Translations under genes and position numbers: made by a program
NCBI RefSeq assembly: GCF_024713975.1
Contig: NC_091105.1
Span: 17,554,439-17,618,438 of the forward strand
Source of the DNA: Paralichthys olivaceus
Lineage: Eukaryota > Chordata > Actinopteri > Pleuronectiformes > Paralichthyidae
Direction: 5' to 3'
Length of the DNA stretch: 64,000 nucleotides
Shown: positions 12,963-26,552 of the stretch, piece by piece
Numbering within the stretch: position 1 is the first letter of the stretch
Layout of the letters: every line of letters starts with the position of its first letter
Notes under the pieces: generated by a model
Told to the model about the DNA's origin: nothing
The model's database searches: none
Seen by the model: the letters and a program-made list of their open reading frames with translations, nothing else

Positions 12963-15900
12963 ATGGAGAAAGACACAAGACCCAGCTGGGACTCCCCCCT
13001 GCAGTTTCTGCTGGCCTGTGTGTCTTATGCAGTGGGACTGGGAAACGTGTGGCGGTTTCCATACCTGTGCCAAATGCACGGTGGAGGTGAGTGATCGATT
13101 CCACAGTGGAGACCACTCAGGCTGCATGCTTTATGAACAGAGTGTGTCTGATGAGTTCCATTCAAACCAGAGGGGCTGTGTTCGCCTCCAACATGCTCGA
13201 TCCAGATGTGACACATCAGGCCCTGAATAATCTTCTGACTCATCGTGTCAGTGTAAACAGTGTTCAGTAGACACATACACAGGGCTGGGAAAAGTACATT
13301 CAAAAAACAAATTGTCTAAATAAATTATTGTAAAGAATCTCAACCTCTGCTTCACTGACGTCTTGTCAATAATCTGAGTCATGCAGGTGGGCTGTCTCTG
13401 GTGGTTAATATCCAAACGAATCCTTATCACACTGAATGAGCTATTGTTAAACACTCAGAGTTTAAACTGGTAATAACTAACTGGAGGTCAAAATAGGGAA
13501 GCACCAGTACAGATGTACACAGTGTAAAAGCCATATTCACAGACAGTTAAAATAACAAACATGTATGGTCTAGTCAAGGACAACACAAAGATGGATGGAG
13601 GCTAAGAGACACATTAAAAATAACTTATAGGACAACAATCGTGTAACATTAGAATTTCTTGAAAATTCTGAATTGAGAATTCTGATGTTAAGTTGTGTAT
13701 GAGAATGGACAGATAGTTGAGTTGTGGATTGTACAAATCCACAACTCACAATGTACAAATCTATTATTGAAAGGTAGATGCAAGAACATGATACAATAAC
13801 ATAATGTAATATGTAATAATAATAATAATATTAAATCAAGCAGGGACACAATTACAGGTACAAGTTTGGATATTTCTCTGCAACAATTATATTTAAAATG
13901 TATTTACTTACTTGTTATGTTTCCTATAAAGAAATTTTTTTTGCCTCATGCTAGAATATTTTCATATTTCTTACATTTTTCTTACATTTGTTCACATGGT
14001 GAGTTTGCACACACATACCATGTCAGATTCAGCAACGGTTCAAACTTCAGATAAGACTGTAAATAACCTGAGAAAACACCACCTGCATAAAGTGCACAAG
14101 GGTAGCATATTAGCATAATCAGCACTAAAATAATACCATATAAGGTCATACCTCCTGCCCCATATGGCAGAAGTTCATTCATGAAAATGGCATCAAAGAG
14201 TAAAAGGAAAAATGAGTTGATGATTTAATTCCTGCTTTCATAGACCCAGACAGGAAAGATTATAATTTTAGAATTTAGAGACTGATTTAAATGTCCAGTG
14301 TGTAAGATTTAGCTGAAATGGATCTATTGGCAGATATTTAATGTAGAGTAATCCTCATGATGTTTTCACTAGTTCATTTCATCTAAATTGTATGAGTTGT
14401 AGTTTTCAGAAAAGGCCCTTTATATTTAAAAACGTTATATTTACATTGACGGGACCCTCTCTACGGAGTTGCCATGTTTTCTACATTAGTCCAAACTGGA
14501 CAAACTAAACAATTTTTGAGTTTTTATGACAACTGAAGGCTACTACAGTTTCTTTTTCATGTTTGGAAGGAGAGGGTGAGGTGAGGGGTGTTCAGCTGCA
14601 ACATGCAATTTCAACAGTAGATATCACAAAATTCTACACACTGCACCTTTACGCATGTTGTTGATATTGTATCAAATGTTGGTCGCACTCACTGAAATAA
14701 AGACACAGTAGTTTGTTAAGGAAATAACTTTTAAATCGATCAATTCACATATGTGCTAGTTTTGGATCAGGCAATGGAACACCTTCGTTCACTGCAATAT
14801 TATTTAAATGCAGCATGTAAAAACAATTTGACAAAACTATAATTTGACTTCATGCGCCACGAGCAATCGGCTGTTGCCTGGAGAAAGTAGTGATCGGAAT
14901 GATTGCTGACTCCCACTAGATTTCCACCAGGCTGGAAATGTGATGGGAGTCTGCAGAATGTCAGCAACTGTGACATGTCTGAAGCGTGTCTGCGAACGGT
15001 TGGTCAGCCTCTCTAATCGTGTCTTCTCAGAGTTCACACAGCTACTGATTGCAGGCTTTTGTTGGCTTCTTGCAAAATTCTTCAATGACTTGCTATCGAG
15101 CTGAAAATCATGTTGTGTAAACTAGGACTGACATGTAAAATTTAACCAGTAACACATAACATGTAAAATATTACATGTAACATTTAAGGTATAACAAGTA
15201 GCATGTAAAATATAACATGAAACATAAGATATAACAAGTAGCATGTAAAATATAAGGAGTAACAGGATACATGGTCGTCTACAGGCTAGTTTGGCTCCGA
15301 CTGATACTAGAGAACTAAAAACATAGTTACCCTGTTAAAGCTCTTCATGAGAAAGTGGAAGTGAACAATGAACCCCCCCCCGAAGTTGAGGAAAAAATTT
15401 AGATGGGATCAAACAGAACAAATTAATCTGGACACTTTTTATATGTAGGTCCAGACTAATCTCCGATAACCTTGTATTATTAGACACACGTGAACTGTTG
15501 TTGCTTTCTCTCATTTTCCTCCTCCACTTGCCTAGATGACATAAATTTACTGTTTAAATATCATACATACATTTACTGTCATATGTAATATATATTTTAA
15601 TAATGTAATTATTACATGTGTAGGCTGTGTAATTACCTTATTTCTAGTGAAACGACATATCTGTCCATCTCCAGGGGGGTTCTTGATTCCATATCTTCTC
15701 ATGCTGGTTCTGGAGGGTGTGCCCTTATTCTGCTTAGAGCTCGCCATTGGTCAGAAGATGCGTCTTGGAAGCATCAGGGCTTGGACTGCTATCAACCCTT
15801 ATTTGGGAGGAGTGGGTAAGTGCTGACCGAACTAAGTGACAGTTTGGAGTGTAAGGATTCTGAGACCAAAGCACAATACAGTCTGCAAACATCCACAAAC

Positions 15901-18900
15901 TGCAATACAGGAAATATGAACAGAGATCTCTTCACCACGGATGCAGCTTGTTGAGCTCTCATTACTTTAATAATGGACGTAGCCACTGTGATAAAGCTTC
16001 ACCCAACAAGAAAAAAATGACTTAGAAGCATTATGGGTTAAGAGATGGATATAGAACATGTAAAATGGCAAACAAATGGTATATAACATCACAATATTTT
16101 AATAATGTATCTTTTTTTGTATAATTCTCTTTTTAGGTATTGCTAGTATTGTGACATCCATGTATCTGTGTCTCTATTACAACGTCATCAATGCATGGAG
16201 TTTCTGGTACCTCTTTAATTCATTCCAAGTGAGCTGCTAATTTACAAACTACTGGCACTTTCTAATGTTTACAACATGTCAGTTTGTAAAACTCTTCTGT
16301 GTTCATATCTAACCCAGTCAGTCCTGCCCTGGGCAGAGTGTCCCATCAATGCCAACCGAACTGGATTCATAGAGGAGTGTGAAAAGGCGACACCCACCCA
16401 GTACTTCTACTACAGGAAGACACTGGATATTTCTTCTTCTATTGAAGTGAATGGAGGCATCCAGACAAGCCAGGCAATGTGTCTTGTGCTCGCCTGGGTA
16501 ATTTCCTACCTGTTCGTAATCCGAGGGGTAAAGTCAACTGGAAAGGTAAGAGGACCCTGACGTGCACAAATAAAAAATTCTGGAAACACACACACAGATA
16601 TGCCTCATTGTACAATGTCGACTTTGATTTGCCTGTGTGTTTGACTGATGACATTTAGGTGACACTTGAAAAATCAAGGACTGTGAATATGATGAGAAAT
16701 ACATGGCAACAAAGTTATCAATAATTATCAATACTCCATCAGATAGTAAAATAACACAATTGTCCCTCTGTGCTCATATCCATCCAAACCTGTAGGGTGT
16801 GAAAAGATTACAACCCCCACCCAGTACTTCTTCTACATTTGTATTTCTATATTATTACAGAAAATTAACCCGTTTGTTTTTGTTGTCAAAAGTTCTCATG
16901 AACTAAATATAATAAATAGTTAATTCATAGTTTGATTAAGCTTGGAGAATAAAGTATGTTCATGTTACCAGTTGTCTGCCAACATTGAAGAATTTTACCA
17001 CAAAGCCACTATGAAGACCTCCAACTGAAATCTGAGTGATAGAAACCTATAATTTCTCAAAATTAGAACAATTATCACAACTATGACAGAAGTCAAAATG
17101 TTCTGTCCAACATGCCACCACGGTGCTGCACCCGTTCCCTCCCATATTTGAACTTTAACGTTTGGCTCCATCCTCAGGTGGTGTACTTCACAGCCACATT
17201 TCCATATGTGGTCCTTTTTATCTACCTGATCTGGGGCTTCACTCTTCACGGTGCCATAAATGGTGTCAAATACATGTTCACACCCAAGGTAAGTTTGTGT
17301 TGGAGATTTGGCAGCAACAAAAACAAGGACAATGCTAATTCTTAGGTTGCATGAGGTGCATACTGTTGACATGACTTTATGAGTTTATTACCCCATTATA
17401 TGAAGGGCCACGAAATCAGATTTCTAAATGTCAGCCCATGGTATAGGTCATATAAACCACTGAGTATAGTTTCTACTTTAAATAGAATACAGTGTCGACC
17501 CACACAGCTCAGGAGGTGCCACATTAGATTAACATTAGAACCCTCTGTACAACTGTCAAATAAATGTGTTATGAATAGGTCAGTGTATATATCTTAGAAT
17601 ATGCATGAATATATATCTTAGAAATATAACATTAAATGTCTCCTGTTATATGTGTGAGTGTGTGTCCATATCTGATGTGCTTCTGCTTTTAGATGGAACA
17701 GCTTGCCAACCCCAGCACATGGATCAATGCAGCCACTCAGATCTTTTTTTCTCTGGGTTTGGGTTTTGGGTCACTCATAGCTTTCGCCAGCTACAACGAG
17801 TACCACAACAACTTTGAGCGCCAGGCCATCGCGGTTTCCATCATCAACAGTGGCACGTCCATCTTTGCCAGCATTGTCACCTTTTCCATCTATGGGTTTA
17901 AGGCCACATTCAACTATGAGAACTGTCTAGAGAGGTGTGTGTTTGTTTTGTGCTAATGTAAATGCCCTCTATGGCCTTGTATATATTATATAAGCATGAT
18001 TGTGTATATGTGAACCCCAGAGTAGCAATTCATTTAATTGTTTTTGTCGTTGTTATTTTTTAATTGTTGATATTTAAAGTCGACACAAGAGAAAAAGGCA
18101 CAGAGAAGTGACAAAGCAAGATAGATACTGCGTATGGCATTAATACATAATACAACAGTAGTGTCGTGACACCATGAGTTACACAAATGTGGCACCAACA
18201 GTTACGCAAAGAGCTTGTTTATGTGAAGTGTATCCAGTATGAATTGAAGGTTGTGTGTGTGGGTGTGTTTATAATCTGGATAGATATGGGTAATAGAAGG
18301 CACTCAAGGTTCAGCTGCAAGGAGTGGCAGCAGGAGAAGACAAGCACAATGCTGCACAAATCTATACTTTTGCTTTGACGTCACTTTGTTGAGACAGATA
18401 TGGAACTAACCTCTCCTCCGACATTAATTAGACATTGCACAAGAGAACTCATAGACTTCACATCACAGATCACTTTCACCCCATTCACACACATTCATAC
18501 TGTACTTAATTCAAAGCACATTGTTCAGAAGTACCTGAAGCAGAGCTGGTGATAGTATTTGTGTAGAGTCATAATCAGAATATGGTCTGTAACATGTAAA
18601 CAAGAATATAAATGGAATGCTCATTTGCTCCCTAAGTAACACTGATATGATGCTGAATCACAGCGAGCAAATATTTAACTTTATTTAATTAATTATTATT
18701 AATTATTCAATTTAATGAGGTCAGTGTAGTGTTCATGTAACAGTCTTTTTTTCACTTTTCCAGGACACGCTTACTGCTGCTGAACACCTTCGATCTAGCA
18801 GAGGACACCATCTCCATTGACACTGTCTTTGAGTGGACTGAGAAGCTGAATGCAACATGCCCGCAGGAGTTTGCTGAGATCAGCAGCAAACTGGAAATGT

Positions 18901-21900
18901 GTGACCTGGAGAGGGAACTCGACAGTGTATGTTCCTCTTTATTACACTTTTGTTGTATACACATCGTAGGCACTTATGTTTTTATTATTAGATAGATAGA
19001 TAGATTACTTTATTCATCCCCAAAGAGAAATTAGGTGTATTATTTATTATTTAACTTTTTAGAGAATGGGCAATATCAACTGCAGAATCACCAAAAACAC
19101 GAAGTCTTCACTGAACATCCATGTAGTTTTACACAAATAATTAGTCCAACTCAAGCAAACAGCACCAGAGTGAAACAGGGTGTAGACAAGTATCCAATCT
19201 CATGAGAAAGAGGCAAAGTTTTTTCTAACACAAAAGGGAAAGAGGATGAACAGACAATCTAGTAAGGGAATGTGGGAAACAAGAAAGTAGGAAATACAAG
19301 GTCATATAACAGAAAAACAACAGAGGCAGGTTAAAGTGATTGGAAGCGGGTCTTGAGGATGATGGATATTGGATATGTAAAAAAATTAATCTAATGAATT
19401 GGTGACTAATATTTGTTATAGACTCTGGGACATTAAGTGATCAGCAGAAGGTGCTTCTATTCGCAGTGGGGAAAAAGTAATAGAACCAAAATGAACTAAT
19501 ACATTCTTAGTAAAGTTCCTTGGAGAGACAATAGTCATATGAATGAAGCAAATGCACATCTGTTCTCTGAGGCTTTGTCTATGTTAAAATGGGTCAAAGC
19601 CCCTCAGCTTCCATTCCAGTCATCAATTGTCTCTTTCGTCTGTTTCAGGCAGTAGAAGGGCCAGGTCTGGCCTTCATAGTGTACAGCGAAGCTATTAAAA
19701 ACATGCCATTGCCTCAGCTGTGGTCTGTGCTGTATTTCTCCATGCTCCTGCTGTTGGGAATGGGCAGCATGCTGGGTAATATCACCGCCATCATCACCCC
19801 GCTACGAGATTTCAAGGCCACGTCCCGTATAAGCAGCGAGTTGTTTAACGGTAAGATCCAGGCTGATGTTGGTGGAAATATATAGTACGATGTTTTTGTA
19901 TGCATATTGTACACAGCTTATTTATGTGTCTGCTGCTTAAAGTGAGTTAACGGTGACTGTTGTGTTTTGCTCGCAGGTCTAGTGTGTTTATTCTGTTTCC
20001 TGCTCGGTCTGGGCTTCACTACCACATCAGGGAATTACTGGTTCACCATGTTCAATGATTACGGAGCCACTTTCTCGCTGCTGTTCATTGTCCTTGTTGA
20101 GGTCGTAACCATTAGTTACATCTATGGAAGTGAAAGGTTTGTGTATTTGTGTGTAATACAGTAGTATCCATATTTGTTGCCTTTTAGCTCAGATAGTTGT
20201 TAGTGCTATCTGCTTGTGTATAGAGTAATCAGCAATGCTATTCTAAATTTTGCCAAATAATCTTGGTTTTTAATACATCGTCTTCTATTTTAGGTTCGAA
20301 AAGGACATAGAGGATATGCTTGGTCATCGCCCAAACTGGTATTGGAAAATCATGTGGAAATTCATCAGTCCCCTTCTCATCATTTCTATTTTCATCTTCT
20401 ACATCATCAACTACATCCAGGGAGGGACACCTACTTACCAAGCATGGAACAAAGAGCTGGTAGGCTAAGGCTTTTTTTCTTTCATGTACAAATATCCAGG
20501 TTACTTCAATGGAAAGAGGAGCCTTAAATAACAAACACTGACGAGACGAAGTTAGAATGAAAATAATTTCAGCATGTGAAAACTACGAATCAACGTCTAG
20601 TCAATTAAATGATCAAAAATCTCAGTGTAGGCCACATGAGAACAAAAAGTAAAGGTGCTTTCATCCTGCTGTTTACTACCAACTGAAACCTGCTTGTTTG
20701 GAATCAGCTGAAAGGGTCTTACAGAGGCTGTGCACAAAGAAAACTCTCAATACTCAGACAAAAAGCTCTGTTATGGGAATTTCCAGAGACATAAAAAGTA
20801 GAAAAAGTGCAAAGAGCATTAGGTCAGACTTGATGTTACACAACACAAGATCCCCTCCAGGTTATGTAAGGTAGTGTGAACTCACCATGGTTAAATGATG
20901 GCAGTGCTGGTCCTGATTCCTGATTACTTTGTTACTAAAAGAGATACAAAGCTGTAGCTCTGTTATAACAAAAAGAAAACAGCTGACCTACGTCCAGGGA
21001 TCATCTCAAGTTATTTCTGACTTGAACAGTACTCGTTCTAAACCTGCCTGTTTGACTTGCGTTAATGTTCCGGAGCAACCTCGGAATTATTCCCACGTCA
21101 TTAATGAGTCCTCCTCAAACAATACCCAGTCACTTCTTATTGCTTTGGTGTTGGACGCTGTGTGCAGAGCTTTTAATAAACAGTCTATAGAGCAGAGTGA
21201 AGTTGATAAACCTTGTGTTTATCATACCTGGTTTATCAGCAATGCAAATGTTATTGTCATTGTTTTTTACATAATAAAACTGACATTGCTTGTCGGATGT
21301 ATCAGTGATCTGATAAACAACCACACAATCAAAACAGCCAAGATCATATTTTTTCAAAATAAAAGCTTTGTAATTCAGCTCAATCTAAAGCATTGCAGCA
21401 ACAAAATAAACATACCTTTACTTTGATGACAAATTGCCAAACAGGAAGGGATTGGATGGATCAGCATCCATCACCGGTCAGTCCATCTGTGTCTGTGTCA
21501 GTCCGATATGGTGAAATCAAAACAATCCAATAATCAAAAGCCATGAAAATTGCCCTGCTTCTGCATTTGTGATAACAGGGTTTAACACAGATGCATTTTA
21601 GTGCCAGCTAGACTGATAAGCATGTGAAGGCAGATGTTAACTGTACTTGTGGTTTCATCAGGGTAAATCCGAGGTAAAAGAGTATCCGGTCTTTGGTCAA
21701 GTCTTCATCGGACTGCTGCTGGTGTCGTCAGTGAGCTGTATTCCCCTCACAGCTCTGTATGTCTTCTGCAGGAAGAGGATACATGGAAAGCACAGTGTAA
21801 GCACAGTGTGTGAATAGTGACCGCACCATCTCTGAACACAGCAGCAGAACATCATTGATAACTAACACATGAAGGGACAGTGGCACACAATCAGTGCTCA

Positions 21901-22083
21901 TTTGTGTTTCTTTCTTTTATTCCTCAACTTTCACCAAAGTTTGCATTGCTGAAAGCAATTTTTAAACTCTTCTCTCCCTGTCAGAGGGCTTCTTTTAAGA
22001 ATGGACAGTACATAAACTCATTGAAAATGGAAACAGAACAACTGGAGGCATGGGGCATAAACCCAGAAGAAGGCATCAAATAA
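12963..22083 (+). CDS. slc6a20: Sodium- and chloride-dependent transporter SLC6A20 (SIT1/XTRP3, imino acids)
   Basis: Twelve coding exons: 12963-13086, 15675-15815, 16137-16228, 16318-16545, 17178-17288, 17693-17934, 18764-18926, 19649-19850, 19977-20136, 20294-20459, 21662-21796, 21985-22083. All phases join, giving 620 aa (human 592). It is a plasma-membrane SLC6 transporter. The human protein takes up proline, pipecolate and betaine with Na+ and Cl-. Visible evidence: TM1 [14 protein letters not shown] (residues 23-36), [68 protein letters not shown] and [16 protein letters not shown]. Likely N-glycosylation sites are N132 (NRT) and about N342 (NAT). The start has a good context (ACCATGG). 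These blocks match SLC6A20 better than SLC6A18/19. The donor after exon 9 (GTTTGT) is weak. The longer C-terminus accounts for much of the length difference. Confidence 0.92.
14296..14643. mobile_element. Non-autonomous TIR element (hAT-like MITE) in slc6a20 intron 1
   Basis: 348 bp bounded by CAGTGTGTAAGATTT and the inverse of CAGTGTGTAGAATTT. Internal blocks (GATCTATTGGCAGATATTTA; GACGGGACCCTCTC; GCCATGTTTTCTACATTAGT; CCAAACTGGACAAACTAAAC) match a short element I know to be common in fish. The target-site duplication is not clear. No open frame. Confidence 0.72.
15125..15262. repeat. AT-rich tandem repeat of (A)CATGTAAAATATAAC units
   Basis: Five or six degenerate copies of GTAACATGTAAAATAT. 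The 25-mer from 15191 to 15215 recurs exactly at 15231-15255, a 40-bp period. Lies in slc6a20 intron 1. Confidence 0.8.
16761..16860 (+). pseudogene. Decayed duplicate of slc6a20 exon 4 in the following intron
   Basis: Bases 16768-16780 (TGTGCTCATATCC) resemble the end of intron 3 (TGTGTTCATATCT). Bases 16797-16837 (GTGTGAAAAG..ACCCCCACCCAGTACTTC) resemble exon 4 at 16376-16414. The first part of the exon has been lost. A 3-nt insertion keeps the frame: [13 protein letters not shown] against [12 protein letters not shown] in the real exon. An AG precedes it (CCTGTAG at 16794), but no good donor follows and the matching stretch is short, so it is probably not used. Confidence 0.7.
18990..19032 (-). 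mobile_element. 3' tail of a retroelement (GATA repeat plus TTTATTCATCCCC block)
   Basis: (GATA)n then TTACTTTATTCATCCCCAAA and GAGAAATT. In reverse this is the usual 3' terminus of several fish LINE/SINE families (GGGATSAATAAAGT followed by ATCT repeats). No body of the element is recognisable. In slc6a20 intron 7. Confidence 0.6.
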
Positions 22084-22127
22084 TTCTGCTCCTTAAGATA
22101 AAAAAAGCTGTGTATCTGGTGAATGAG

Positions 22128-22187
22128 CTGTATTTATATAGCACTTAACAGCCACTCAAAGTGCAGTATGAGTCACATTCACATAAC
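22128..22187 (+). repeat. Family A fragment in the slc6a20 3' UTR
   Basis: CTGTATTTATATAGCACTTA then GCCACTCAAAGTGCAGTATG, the 5' blocks of family A, 45 nt after the slc6a20 stop. Confidence 0.65.
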
Positions 22188-22954
22188 TTCATGGTGCTCT
22201 GTGCTAGTCCACAGCGTAACAGTGGAATATGTTCATTAATGTATATAGAGTTTGTTTGATTCCTCAGCTTTTATTTAGCTGAAATTCACTGTATCATATT
22301 ACACTAGTTTACTAAATGGTCTTATTGTATGTAGATACAGGTTTGAGTGCTGTAGATATTTGATGTTTGAAATCATGTGGTTTAACAGCTAACCTCAAAT
22401 ATTAATATCTGTTAATATCTCAAGTCAAACATGTTTTTGTCGAAATATAAAACTCCACAATGGGATTTTGGTCCAGAGAGAGGATTACAGAGGGTCCAGC
22501 TCTGCTGCCACTGGCACCATTTTGTTTCTAAAATGGGTTTGAAGCATGAGAAAAGGGGACGCTCAGTTCTTATCACACCACTCTGGCTGAATGTTTTCAC
22601 TTGTCTTTAGAATATATGCTGGACTCCATGATTAAGAGGACCTTGATTGTATTGAGTTGTATATATAGTAAGCACATTAATGTTTTCTCTTTGTAAGAAT
22701 TCTGTACAAATGACCTGTTTTCCTATGTTAAATATTTTTGATAGGTAGTTTTATATCTGTAATCTGTCTATAAAGGGCTGACATCTGCTATCACATCCTC
22801 TCTATAAGAGTAAAGCTCAACACTTGTATTAACCAGTAGAGGAGCTTCTGTGCCAAATATCAACAAAATACTGAAATATTTGCTTTGTACACCCTCAAAC
22901 ATGTACACTGTGTACATATTGTAGATATGTTTTCAAACTATCTTATGGATACTC

Positions 22955-22960
22955 AATAAA
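22955..22960 (+). promoter_or_regulatory. Poly(A) signal of slc6a20
   Basis: AATAAA 872 nt after the stop, followed by a T-rich stretch. The 3' UTR would be about 0.9 kb. Confidence 0.65.
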
Positions 22961-22984
22961 TATGTGACTTTTGCTTTTTTTCTG

Positions 22985-25900
22985 CCTTGAAATGTCAGTA
23001 ATTACAACCGGCTGCCATTATGAACTAGTTAGTTCATTGTTTTTTATGTTGTTATCCATCTATATCATAGTGGTGATGGTGAAGTAAAGTCGAACTGTAG
23101 TCTGTGTGTGCATCAGGGTTTAGTTGTTATCACATGATTGAAGTATGGAACTTTGGTCATATGCGAAAGGTGGTTGCATAAGGGGGAGGTGGTTTAAACC
23201 AATAGCCTGTTAACAATGTTAACAGCGTCTACCATCATCAGAACATCAACCTGCATATCGAGTTGAGAGCAGGAAGATGATGTTAAGCTGCAGTTGCACA
23301 GGAGGCTACAGGATGTGCTCACACAGAAGTCAACCTCTAATCACCACTCTCAGTATCAGAGATGAGAGGTGAGGCGACTCCTCCTCCGCATCATAACATC
23401 TCACCAGAGAGAGCGAGGTCCAGCCACTCCAGGGTCACAGGGCCAGCGGGAACAAGGGGTGGAGGATGTCATGCACACACTGCAGCTGCTGCTGCTGCAC
23501 AACCTTAAACATCTGTCAATTTTTATCAAGACATCAGGATACTATTCTAATGAACAAAGTTAAGTCCAAGGCTTGACCTGTGGCAGCGCCCCCTGCAGGT
23601 CTCTCCTCCTGTTTACTGCAGACTAATCTGAACCGGTATTTTAAGCTTGTTGTTTCTTCATCATCTGATCCCCATCCTGGCGAATAAGCCAGAAAAACAT
23701 TAAGGTATTACCAGAGGTAGAAAAAAAAATCAAATCCCCAACAGAAAAACAAGAATTAACACCACAGAGAACATATGGCCTGTTGTCAAATACAGGGATT
23801 CAAAAACAAATAGGATATTTACAGTCAAGTGTACCACATGGGTGAAACAATTGTCAAATGAATTATTTGTGAGGGGCATACAAGGAAAGGGTGTTTAAGT
23901 AACATATCTAATGATGAGTTACTACAGAATAGACTGAATAGAAGTAATGAATAGTTCATTATATCTGGGAATCAGAATATAGACCACTTTCTGTGATCAA
24001 CTCAGAAACGGCTCCTTTATTAATAGTTTTGTAGTCGTTCCTTCCTGTTTATGTGCGCACCAAAGTAAAGTGTTACCAAATAAAACATGCACTTTAATGT
24101 CGTCTGAGATGTTGGTGAAGTTTTGTGAACACACAACACCACACTTCCTGCAGTCATTGTGTTATGAGTTTTTTTTACAATGTTACAAAGTACAAATGAA
24201 AATGAAATTGCAAGAGCAATAAAGCACTAAATGCAGCTACAACATAAAAGAAAACTGGCACGGAAGCAATGAGTATACAATAAATGTATCATTGAGGAAG
24301 TCAATGTGTGCATCATTTACTGTAAGATCAGGACTTCTCCAAGTACTATTATCATTACAGTGCCCAATCTGACGAGTGGCATCATTATAAAATCTAATAA
24401 AACTTGATAAAGGGATCATGAAATAGATTCTGGTAGTAGAAATGGCTCACAAGCTCGAAACCTATTAGCATTTGAAGTGATGGGTAACATCTCCCTCAAG
24501 TGTCTGTCCTTCTACTGGAACACATATCTCACAAACTGATCAACTTATCAGATACTGGAGCTTTAAATAATGTCTAATCACATGCAATGTGTTTCTTTAC
24601 ACCTCCGAGCCTACATTGTTTCACGTCATGTCAACAATGAAGCACAAAGAAAAGCTGAGACACAACAATAATCATCTGCCCTGTTTATTACTGCACCGCT
24701 ACATCTGTCAAAGAACGCATGTCATCAACATTGTGTTTTTTTACTGACGGAAACACCAGGCAACAATTAATGAATAGCTTTTTACAGTCTCACTTCAGCA
24801 GATGTCATGATGATAAAGAGGAACTGACATCGGCAGCAGTAAATGATTTTGTACTACCAGACAAATGTCTGACTACTTCAAACAGCAGCGTAAGGCAGCG
24901 GTGAGGCCTCATGGGTAAAGGACAGGTGAATGGAGACATGCAGAAGTGTGGAACTGAAGGGCAGACATGTAGCTAGAGTCTGTTTGTCCTGCATCAGTTC
25001 CTGCAGGTTCAGACGCAATGTACTGATGATCTAAATCTGATGTGGTCACAGCAAAGACTGAACATTTTGTCCATCCACTTCATTCTTTCTGTGCTCACAC
25101 ATCTTTTGCTGATATAACCACACTTATGGACTCAGACAAATGATGCGAAGCAAACGTTCAGTGAGGGAGACGATCCCCTTTAGTCACATGCACAGTTCCT
25201 GCTCTACCTCAACTCCACCAGCTCATCCTCTTTTTATCCAGTCACAGCCTGACCAATCAACTGAGCACACACCATTCTGCTGCTACAAATACTCACTACA
25301 GCACCAAATAAAGAATCATCTCTCACAGAAAACAATCTATATATATTTTTATTAAGAGTTTTAAAAAGGAAACTCTGTATTTGAGAGGTTTTTTTTAATA
25401 GCATACAGATGAGGACCACTTCACTACTTGTAAAATAGCAAATGGAGCCTAATTATTAAGATAATGTGCTTTAGACAAGGTGTTATCTGGAGATGAACCC
25501 ACAGTGACTCCTATGGTACAAAGTGGAAATAGCACAAAACAAAACAGGCCACCTTTGGCTGACATTTAGTCGTGCTATGGCTTACCTGTGGCCTACAGTA
25601 CAGTACATGCTAAATGTATTGTGTATAGGGTTGTATCATAATATCATATGCTACAATACATAAATATAATCAAACTTAAAGCAATAAAGAAGTTTCCTTT
25701 CAGCCAGACTACACAACACTGTCCTAACGCAGGTGTTGGGTCCTGCATTGAGGTGGAACCCTCAGAGGACTGAAGTGGGCTGAACCAGTATTTCCTTCAA
25801 AAACAACATGATCTTTGTCTTCAGGCAGATTTACATTTGTCCATGAAGTCTATCCAGGATATGTCCACGTGAAACACATTGGACCTCATGCAAATATTTT

Positions 25901-26540
25901 CAGAAAGATTCATTTTCAAAAATGTTATCGAAGAGTGAAAAGAATAATTTAACTCTGCAGCTTTAACAGACAAAATGTCAACCTGTTCAGAAGTATCAGT
26001 TGTCGTAATAGAGGATCTAAAACAATGAACACAGCTGCCCATCATTACTGTGACAGGAATAAAGATGGAAAGGTGTGATACGATGTTTAACAGGTGATGG
26101 AACACTGTCAGGTGCAACAAAGGACACTGGAGAGAGAACAGACCCTCACCTAGTTTAATGAAGAAGTTGCTTTGATGAAAAAAAAAGTAAAACCTCATTA
26201 ATTTGGCAGGTGTGATGATGATCACAATATTCATTTTTATTAAGTCTATTTCATTTATATATTTATTTGAGTTAAATACAGTAAAATACCCAAACCCCCC
26301 TATTCATTCAGTTTAAGGCTTTAAGATTTCAAGTCAGATGTGGAGAGAGTCAGAGTATGTTTGACAGATCTGGACCATAGCTCAGAAAATCTTAGAACAA
26401 AAAGAAAATTGGTGAATGCCGAAAATGACCGCGAGTCGCTCATAGAACAAATCTATTCTCATGAGAGATTCTTGCATGAGGCCGATATATAAAGAAGCAT
26501 AAATCCACAAGCAGAATTTAGATAAGAATGTCTACTGGCT
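22985..26540. other. Intergenic between convergent slc6a20 and sacm1l
   Basis: No gene recognised. Bases 25450-25580 resemble the repeat at 12280-12570 (GTGGAAATAGCACAAAACAA, GGCCACCTTTGGCT). The sacm1l 3' UTR must end somewhere here or just above. Candidate reverse AATAAA signals are TTTATT at 26236-26241 and 26262-26267. Confidence 0.5.
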
Positions 26541-26552
26541 GTGTAAAGTCGA

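Noticed and set aside
20929-21426. 165-codon open frame in slc6a20 intron 10
   Set aside because: It starts at TTG, not ATG, matches nothing I know, has AT-rich low-complexity codon use and lies inside an intron on the same strand.
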